In this document: positions 1 to 5,268 of the stretch, one piece after another
Position numbering within the stretch: the first letter of the stretch is position 1
Layout of the letters: every line of letters starts with the position of its first letter
Origin: an uncultured Collinsella sp.
Lineage (GTDB): Bacteria; Actinomycetota; Coriobacteriia; Coriobacteriales; Coriobacteriaceae
Length of the DNA: 9,261 nucleotides
Assembly (NCBI GenBank): GCA_902478825.1
Contig: CABSMK010000062.1
Location: forward strand, 1 to 9,261
Reading direction: 5' to 3'
Translations under genes and position numbers: made by a program
Notes under the pieces: model-generated
What the model saw: only the letters and a program-made list of their open reading frames with translations
Told to the model about the DNA's origin: nothing
The model's database searches: none

Positions 1-1017
1 CTGCTGCTGTGCCTGGCCGGCGGCGAACAGCTGGCTGGCATTCATGCCGCCCATGCCACCTGCCATGCCCATGCCCATAAAGCCGGCCATCGCGCCGTTG
101 GGGTTGGCGGCTGCTGCGCGCATCGCATCGCTCTGGGCGCTGGCAATGTTGGCGGCTGCCATGGTGGGATCGCGCATGACCGCGGCCTTCTGCAGGTCCT
201 TGATCATCTGCTCGTCTTCTTGCGAGGCGGCGATGGAGTTGACGCCAAAGCTCACGATCTCGACACCGCGCAGGTCACGCCAGTCGGCCGAGAGGACCTC
301 GTTGAGCGCGCGGGCGAGCTCGGTGGTGTGGCCGGGGATGGCGCTGTAGCGGATGCCCATCTCCGAGATCTTGGCAAAGGCGGGTTGCAGAGCGGTGAGC
401 AGCTCGGACTTAAGCTGGCTGTCGATCTTGTCGCGCGTGTAGCTATCGGTCACGTTGCCGCATACGTTGGTGTAGAACAGCAGCGGGTTGGTGATGCGGT
501 ACGAATACTCGCCGTTGCAGCGCACGGAGATGTCGACGTCCAGGCCAATGTTGTTATCGACCACGCGGAAGGGCACGGGCGAGGCGGTGCCGTACTTGTT
601 GCCGATGATCTCCTTGGTGTTGATGAAATAGACGCGCTGGTCCTTGCCCGCGTCGCCGCCAAAGGTAAAGCGGCTGCCGATATTGGCGAAGGTCTCCTTG
701 ATGGAATCGCCCAGGTTGCCGCTAAAGACGCTCGGCTCGCTACCGGTATCGAAGACGAACTCACCGGGCTCCAACGCGACTTCGATGATCTTGCCGTTTT
801 GCACCACGAGCATGCCCTGTCCGTCGTTGACGGCGATGACCGAGCCGTTTGAGATGACGTTGTCCTCGCCGCGCGTGTTGGAACTGCGGCCACCGGTGCG
901 TTTGCTGCCCTTGCAGGCCAAGACGTCAGCGGGCATCGATTCGCAATAGATAAATTCCTTCCACTGGTCGGCCATGACGCCGCCGGCAGCTCCCAATCCA
1001 GCTTTCAAGAGTCCCAT
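1..1017 (-). CDS. SPFH-domain (YdjI-like) protein, C-terminus cut by window edge
   Basis: The reading frame is open from an ATG at 1017 to the window edge, giving 339 codons without a stop, so the C-terminus is missing. The N-terminal stretch (MGLLKAGLGAAGG, then an acidic and aromatic segment near residues 17-25) and the body from about 45 to 265 match the bacterial SPFH family once annotated 'virion core protein-like', which includes B. subtilis YdjI. Recognisable parts are the VYFINTKEIIGNKYGT strand near 129-144 and the late SPFH strand GVEIVSFGVNSI near 251-262. Residues 266-300 form a charged, Ala-rich helix. Residues 305-325 are Met/Gly-rich (GFMGMGMAGGMGGM), followed by a Gln-rich linker at the cut. 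Relatives usually continue into a short zinc ribbon, which would lie outside this window. An AAAGGAAG site lies 7-8 bases before the start. It is the third gene of the operon, 48 bases after the zinc-ribbon gene. SPFH proteins scaffold at membranes. YdjI is reported to help hold PspA at the membrane, and a similar role here is inferred. Confidence 0.88.
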   Translation of the reverse strand, partial: MGLLKAGLGAAGGVMADQWKEFIYCESMPADVLACKGSKRTGGRSSNTRGEDNVISNGSVIAVNDGQGMLVVQNGKIIEVALEPGEFVFDTGSEPSVFSGNLGDSIKETFANIGSRFTFGGDAGKDQRVYFINTKEIIGNKYGTASPVPFRVVDNNIGLDVDISVRCNGEYSYRITNPLLFYTNVCGNVTDSYTRDKIDSQLKSELLTALQPAFAKISEMGIRYSAIPGHTTELARALNEVLSADWRDLRGVEIVSFGVNSIAASQEDEQMIKDLQKAAVMRDPTMAAANIASAQSDAMRAAAANPNGAMAGFMGMGMAGGMGGMNASQLFAAGQAQQQ

Positions 1018-1065
1018 GGTGATCTTCCTTTCTCGTCAAAGGCCGGGTGGTATTGGTTGGATTGC

Positions 1066-2388
1066 TTAGTCGTCCTTGTCGTCTTTCATGACAACGGTGG
1101 TCTCGGTGTGGCTGAAGGTGTCGTGCTTCTCGGTCAGGTCGAGCTCGCCACAATACTCATCGGCACAGGTTGCTTCGTTGGCCGTCTTGAGCTGGCCTAC
1201 CAGTAGCACGTCTCCGATAATCACGATGATCAGCGGCGCGATGATGTTGATGAGGATGCCCTCGATATCAAAGGTGAGGTAATCCGGATCGAAGGCGTAT
1301 TCCCCCATAAAGAGAATCTGGGAGAGGATAAATCCGATCATAAAGAACAGCACCGAGGCGATGGCGAGCTTGGGCTTGGAGCAGGGGAGCTCGCCGACCA
1401 AGCGGCCGGTCTGGCCGTTCATGGCAAACAGGTAGCTCTTGCCGTTCCACGAGGTGGAGAGCATCCAGACGGGGAACAGGGCGTAGTCGCTGTCTTCCCA
1501 GGTGTAGTCGAGCTGCTTGCTTTCGACCGTGGCATCGTCGTATTCGTCGACGACGGTCTCGCGCAGGGCCGAGATTGTGCTTTCTTCCATACGGCGCTCG
1601 GCGCGCGCCTTGCAGGTCTCGCAGTCCTCGTCGTAACGGTTGGCGATGTAGCCGGGCATATATGCGACCGAGAACGGACGCAGTGCGTCGTAGTCAAACG
1701 GCTCGATGGCGTCCATGTGGCCGTCGGGCATCTTGGATGATCCGTCGACGGGTACGCGCTTAAACGAGATATTGCCCTTGCGATAGGCATCGTAGTGGTC
1801 GGTGGTCGTGACGGTGCGGTCGGATTCCTCGGTCACGGTCTCGTTGGTCGCGTCAAAGTACACTTCGCCATCCACGCGGGCGCCGTAGAGCCAAAACGGC
1901 ACGTAGACACCTTGGACCTCGTCGATGTGGTTGCCGGTGACAAAGCTCTTGGGCAGCAAGATCTTGCCCTTGTAGTGCTCCTTGAGTGCGGCCGTGACGT
2001 CGTCGCGCCCGAGCTTAAACGGAATCACCAGGTCGGGCGAGAAGTCGCCCGAGAGCTGACCGGGCGCCACGGCGGAGTTGCCGCAGTACGGGCAGGTGGT
2101 GACGGCGACGGTGCCGTCGGACACGAGCTCGGCGCCGCACGACGAGCAGATGTAGCCGGCGTTTTGGGCAAGCTCCTGCACCGCGTCGTCGGCGACGGGC
2201 TTGGGCGTTGCGGCTGCCGCATCGGCTTTGGCGTCGGCCTTGTCCTGGCGCTCGCGATAGAGGGCCTCGACTTCTTCGACTTCAAAGCGCGAGTCGCAGT
2301 AGTCGCAGACGAGCTTTTGCTCGGCGCTTGCAAAATGCAAGGGGCCACCGCAGGCAGGGCACTGATAGTTAACGCTCTCGAAGGCCAT
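1066..2388 (-). CDS. TFIIB-type zinc-ribbon membrane protein (YdjG-like)
   Basis: This 440-residue protein has two N-terminal zinc ribbons. The first uses C10/C13 and C28/C31, and the second uses C81/C84 and C99/C102, joined by an Ala/Lys-rich linker at about 45-75. The central region contains the family motif VYVPFWLYGARVDGEVYF near 161-178. A third CxxC (C256, C259) sits in a charged segment. Two hydrophobic helices lie near 341-361 and 376-399, followed by a hydrophilic tail of about 40 residues. The protein is therefore probably membrane anchored near its C-terminus with most of its mass on one side. The family is usually annotated only as 'TFIIB-type zinc ribbon-containing protein'. Similarity to B. 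subtilis YdjG is judged from architecture. An AAAGGA site lies 6 bases before the ATG. It sits 24 bases after the DUF4428 gene and 48 bases before the SPFH gene, so co-transcription is likely. Older labels such as PriA or helicase come from the zinc ribbon alone. There is no helicase motif here. Confidence 0.87.
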   Translation of the reverse strand: MAFESVNYQCPACGGPLHFASAEQKLVCDYCDSRFEVEEVEALYRERQDKADAKADAAAATPKPVADDAVQELAQNAGYICSSCGAELVSDGTVAVTTCPYCGNSAVAPGQLSGDFSPDLVIPFKLGRDDVTAALKEHYKGKILLPKSFVTGNHIDEVQGVYVPFWLYGARVDGEVYFDATNETVTEESDRTVTTTDHYDAYRKGNISFKRVPVDGSSKMPDGHMDAIEPFDYDALRPFSVAYMPGYIANRYDEDCETCKARAERRMEESTISALRETVVDEYDDATVESKQLDYTWEDSDYALFPVWMLSTSWNGKSYLFAMNGQTGRLVGELPCSKPKLAIASVLFFMIGFILSQILFMGEYAFDPDYLTFDIEGILINIIAPLIIVIIGDVLLVGQLKTANEATCADEYCGELDLTEKHDTFSHTETTVVMKDDKDD

Positions 2389-2412
2389 GATCGGTCCTTT
2401 CCGTGCCGGGGG

Positions 2413-3150
2413 CTATGCGCCGATGGCGCCGCCGCAGTATTCGCAGCGCCCGCTGGCATCGGGAATGGTGGTGGCTCCGCAGAAGGGGCAGGTCACCGCG
2501 GTCTTGGGGGCCTTGGCGGCCACGACGCTGTCGCGCGTCTCCTGGCGCAGCTGCACCAGCGCATCGCGGACCTCGGTTGCCTGGCGCTTGGCCTCGCGGT
2601 ATTCGATGGAGCCGCGCTGATCGATGGTGGAGTCGTTCACGCGCAGGTTGATCTCGGTAAAGTACGGCGTGTTGACATGGATGGTCAGATTAAAGTCGTA
2701 ATCCAGGTCGTAGCGCGGCGGGTTGTAGCTCTCGCGCTCGCCGTCCTTGGTCTCGCGATAGATCTCGGTGCGTTGCTCGTCGATATCCATATCGCAGCCG
2801 AGTACCTGCGAGAACTCGATGATGTCGGGATTGGCGTCGCGCCAGCGGCTCTGCGAAGTGATGATCAGCAGGCCCGCGTCCTCATCAAGCATAATATTGG
2901 TGCGCCCGGCAGAAAGCGTGCGCGTGGGGTTGAACGAAGACAGGCGTTCGGCGTTGGCCTCGCGGTAGGCGAGTTGCTCACGGATATCGCCCGCGGTGCT
3001 GGAGCGATAGCCGTGAAAGTAGGGGGAGAGCTTGCCGGCGCACTCTTTGCACAGGTAGCCTTCATTGATTTTTGTCTTACCTAGAAGTCCCAGCTCGGTA
3101 CCGCAAATCGCGCACTCTTTCTTCTCGAACATCTTGTCAAAGAAGCCCAT
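2413..3150 (-). CDS. DUF4428 protein with N- and C-terminal zinc sites
   Basis: This 245-residue protein begins MGFFDKMFEKKECAICG, the typical start of DUF4428. The N-terminal zinc site is C13/C16 with C34/C37, followed by the conserved LSPYF and the helix around EQLAYREANAERL (58-70). The middle (about 75-175) looks like a beta-rich domain, with the TRTLSAG strand near 76-82 and a segment with Asp/Tyr strands (YDLDYDFNLTIHVN, 147-160). A charged helix spans about 180-210, and a second zinc ribbon closes the protein (C221/C224, C236/C239). I see no membrane segment, so it is probably a cytosolic or membrane-associated partner of the next two gene products. A GGAGG site lies 5 bases before the ATG at 3150, which fixes the start. 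It is the first gene of the operon, so the promoter should lie in 3151-3540, although I could not pick out a convincing one. The biochemical function is unknown. Confidence 0.87.
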   Translation of the reverse strand: MGFFDKMFEKKECAICGTELGLLGKTKINEGYLCKECAGKLSPYFHGYRSSTAGDIREQLAYREANAERLSSFNPTRTLSAGRTNIMLDEDAGLLIITSQSRWRDANPDIIEFSQVLGCDMDIDEQRTEIYRETKDGERESYNPPRYDLDYDFNLTIHVNTPYFTEINLRVNDSTIDQRGSIEYREAKRQATEVRDALVQLRQETRDSVVAAKAPKTAVTCPFCGATTIPDASGRCEYCGGAIGA

Positions 3151-3230
3151 GGCTGCCTCCCATCAACAGGTAGCGTGTGTCACTTTTGATGATGGGGGAG
3201 TGTGCGATTCTTCGCGATACCCAGACGGCT

Positions 3231-3380
3231 CAAGGAGTCTCCACAACTGGGACACATGGCCCATTTTTGACTAGTCATTGGGGACGTTCTTAAACGACTA
3301 GTCGCGGGGGACACTCTTTGCCGAAGGTACTCATTGGGGACGTACTTAAATGAGTGGCAGTTGGAGACACTCCTTGCCGA
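3231..3380. repeat. REP/BIME-like composite repeat
   Basis: Two units repeat with an exact 56-base offset. TCATTGGGGACGTTCTTAAA at 3275-3294 recurs at 3331-3350 with one change, and ACACTCTTTGCCGA at 3311-3324 recurs at 3367-3380 with one change. Each unit can fold. Unit A has GACTAGTC on both sides (3269-3276 and 3296-3303). Unit B has ACTCATT pairing with AATGAGT (3329-3335 and 3349-3355). The paired bases differ between the units while pairing is mostly kept. A third, inverted half-unit lies at 3231-3249: CAAGGAGTCTCCACAACTG matches the reverse complement of 3358-3376 apart from two 2-base shifts. This layout resembles palindromic intergenic repeats spread by REP-associated transposases. 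No transposase gene is present. The rest of the 392-base gap (3151-3542) shows no gene, and the start of the operon promoter is not obvious. Confidence 0.7.
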
Positions 3381-3477
3381 GCTAGAGGTCGCGCGTGCCC
3401 CATCTGGTCCATGCGGCTCAAAATCGCGGCGTGATGTGGACGACTGGGGTCGAATTGGCAGCATTTCGAGCTTGGCT

Positions 3478-3507
3478 TTGATATTGAGATTGATTCTTTA
3501 TTAAAAT
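3478..3507 (+). promoter_or_regulatory. Candidate sigma70-type promoter of the LuxR-type gene
   Basis: TTGATA at 3478-3483 and TAAAAT at 3502-3507 are each one base from the -35 and -10 consensus and are separated by 18 bases. The stretch is clearly AT-rich compared with its surroundings. The start of transcription would fall near 3514, giving a short untranslated leader of about 30 bases before the GTG at 3543. Confidence 0.6.
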
Positions 3508-3542
3508 AGATTCCAGACAATTGAGCGGCCGGGGGGTTAACC

Positions 3543-5087
3543 GTGAGGGGCATGGGAGACACAACCGCATATTTGCGTCGGGGCATTCGGGAGATTATAT
3601 GCCTGGCGCTGTTCTTCTTCACGTTTTTGGCGTGCGAGTATCTTTTTGATGTGCGCATGGCCGAGTTCGTGTCTCCGAACGAGGTCGTTATTTATGAGAG
3701 CCTTGTCATCGGCGCGAGCGTGATTGGCTTTTTTGTGCGTCCCATTCTGTACTATCGCCGTCCCCATGCTATCGACGCAACGAGTGACGTCACGGGCGTT
3801 TTGCTGGTGGCGGCATTGCTGCTGTTGATTATGGCGGTTCAGGTTGAGGTGGTAATTGCCGGCGGTTTGGTGGCGTGCTGCGCGCTGGGCTACTGCGGAT
3901 CGACTGCCCATGCAAATTTTGCGAGGCGCTTTGCGCGAACGCCCTGCTTGGCGCGCGCCGCTGCACTTTCTTACGCCATGGGCGTTCTGGTGCAGGTTCT
4001 CAACCACATGGTGATGCCTGTCGGCATTCCTCAGCAGGCTGTTCTGGTCGTCTGTGCGATCGCGCAGGTGGCGTTGCTCCACGGTGCTCGACGCGCCAAG
4101 CTGCGCGACGAGTCCGATCCCAACTTTGAACCCAGTGCTGCCGGGCTTTCGGTAGATGCTCTGGAATATGGCGCCAAGTGGCATGACGATCCCGAGGCAA
4201 AGGCGGCATTCCGTCGCGCCGTAGTTCGCCTGACCGTGGCGACGGCGTATCTTTCCAGCGTATTCGCCGCTCTCAACGCGGGCTTCACGACCCTGCATGC
4301 TGTCGGAGCCGTCGATTTGGGCGATTGGCCGCGCCTGCTGCTTGTCGTGAGCTCGTTGGTCGCTGGCGCACTATTTGACCTGCACGGCCGCTCGTATATG
4401 AATATCGGCATGACATGTGCCGCCATACTGTCCACGCTTTCGTTCTTTGTGCTCATCGTCGATGGTAATGGCGGCAACGAGCTTGCTGCCACGATCATCT
4501 TTTATCTGGGCTCGGGCTTTTTCGTGGTGTTCTTTACCACAAAATATGCCGCCGTCTCGCTCTATGCGCGCTGGTCATATTTTTGGCCGTGCATGGGTCG
4601 CGTCGTCAACAACGTGTGCTCGATGCTCGTGACGGCGCCGGCGGTGGCGATCATCTCGAGTCAAAACGTGCTGGCTGCGGTCGGTGCGGCGCTCGTGATG
4701 TTTGTGGGCATTGCGATTACGCTGCTGGGGCAGTTGGGGCAACGAGCCGATGATGCCGTGATGCAGGATGGCCTGCCGCTTGCCACCGACGATCTTGGTG
4801 GGGATCTTGCGCCCACATGCTCCGACCCCGAGCCCGTGGAGGCAGCGGAGCTCACGTCCGATGAACGCCTCGATGCTTTCGTCGCCACCTTTGGGCTTAC
4901 AGAGCGCGAGCGCGATATTCTTGAGGTATTGGTCGTTTCGGACCAGAGCGTTCAGGACATCGCCACAACGCTCTTCCTTTCGCGCTCCACGCTCTATCGC
5001 CACATTTCCTCAATCAACAAGAAGACCGATACCGCCTCGCGTGTGGCCCTTATCAACTTCTTCTGGTCCTGGACGCCCAAGGACTAG
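3543..5087 (+). CDS. Membrane-embedded LuxR-family transcriptional regulator
   Basis: This 514-residue protein has about twelve hydrophobic helices (approximately 14-34, 48-70, 83-101, 102-118, 138-158, 165-180, 227-247, 262-282, 286-305, 314-332, 352-372, 376-397). The longest hydrophilic break is at about 181-226. An acidic linker follows (about 400-445), then a LuxR/GerE helix-turn-helix at about 449-508, with LTERERDILEVL, IATTLFLSRSTLYRHI and a closing SRVALI. This transporter-like sensor plus LuxR output is characteristic of Coriobacteriia. The signal is unknown, and direct control of transcription from the membrane is inferred. I take the GTG at 3543 as the start: a GGGGGG tract (3531-3536) lies 6 bases upstream, and an in-frame stop at 3522 limits further extension. 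The ATG at 3552 is an alternative, but its GAGGGG is only one base away. It is transcribed alone, divergent from the zinc-ribbon operon and convergent with mgtA. The target genes are not evident. Confidence 0.9.
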   Translation: MRGMGDTTAYLRRGIREIICLALFFFTFLACEYLFDVRMAEFVSPNEVVIYESLVIGASVIGFFVRPILYYRRPHAIDATSDVTGVLLVAALLLLIMAVQVEVVIAGGLVACCALGYCGSTAHANFARRFARTPCLARAAALSYAMGVLVQVLNHMVMPVGIPQQAVLVVCAIAQVALLHGARRAKLRDESDPNFEPSAAGLSVDALEYGAKWHDDPEAKAAFRRAVVRLTVATAYLSSVFAALNAGFTTLHAVGAVDLGDWPRLLLVVSSLVAGALFDLHGRSYMNIGMTCAAILSTLSFFVLIVDGNGGNELAATIIFYLGSGFFVVFFTTKYAAVSLYARWSYFWPCMGRVVNNVCSMLVTAPAVAIISSQNVLAAVGAALVMFVGIAITLLGQLGQRADDAVMQDGLPLATDDLGGDLAPTCSDPEPVEAAELTSDERLDAFVATFGLTERERDILEVLVVSDQSVQDIATTLFLSRSTLYRHISSINKKTDTASRVALINFFWSWTPKD

Positions 5088-5101
5088 CTAATTTCCCAAT
5101 A

Positions 5102-5168
5102 AGTTGCGGTGGAATAGTCCCTAAATTAAAGTCACGCGGCTTTAAACAGGAACTATTTCACCGCAATT
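5102..5168. repeat. Long imperfect hairpin between convergent genes
   Basis: The left arm TTGCGGTGGAATAGTCCCT (5104-5122) pairs with AGGAACTATTTCACCGCAA (5148-5166) at 18 of 19 positions, including one G-U pair. An inner stem TTAAAG/CTTTAA (5126-5131 with 5140-5145) extends it nearly to the tip, with small A-rich internal loops. It lies 14 bases after the stop of the LuxR-type gene and about 100 bases after the stop of mgtA on the other strand, so it may serve as a bidirectional terminator. Neither side has a U-tract, so a dispersed palindromic element is equally possible. Confidence 0.65.
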
Positions 5169-5185
5169 GCTGAGGGGATAGATTG

Positions 5186-5250
5186 CGGCAGCGGCAGAGG
5201 CAACGGCAGCGGCGTCGGCAGCCGTGGTAGTGGCAACGGCAACTGGCAGG
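5186..5250. repeat. Degenerate CGGCAG hexanucleotide repeat tract
   Basis: From 5186 to 5221 the sequence runs in six-base units: CGGCAG, CGGCAG, AGGCAA, CGGCAG, CGGCGT, CGGCAG. It then decays through GGCAAC-like units to about 5250. It lies just after the stop codon of mgtA (minus strand). It encodes Ala-rich sequence in one minus frame, but that frame is not mgtA's and has no start or ribosome binding site of its own, so I treat it as a simple repeat. Confidence 0.5.
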
Positions 5251-5268
5251 GTGTTTTCCGTCTGCTTG

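Noticed and set aside
1066..2388. PriA / replication restart helicase label for the zinc-ribbon protein
   Set aside because: Only the Cys ribbons are shared; there are no Walker or helicase motifs and the protein has two membrane helices.
1795..3084. A 429-codon plus-strand open frame over the zinc-ribbon and DUF4428 genes
   Set aside because: It is antisense to two genes with intact Cys motifs, has low-complexity Gly/Ala/Val/Asp composition and matches no family I know.
3180..3464. Minus-strand open frame containing CPSCG, upstream of the DUF4428 gene
   Set aside because: No ribosome binding site, unlikely composition, and it runs through the repeat cluster; the CxxC is probably chance.
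3537..4298. A 253-codon minus-strand frame inside the LuxR-type gene
   Set aside because: Antisense shadow in GC-rich sequence; the plus strand gives a complete membrane regulator with a clear helix-turn-helix.
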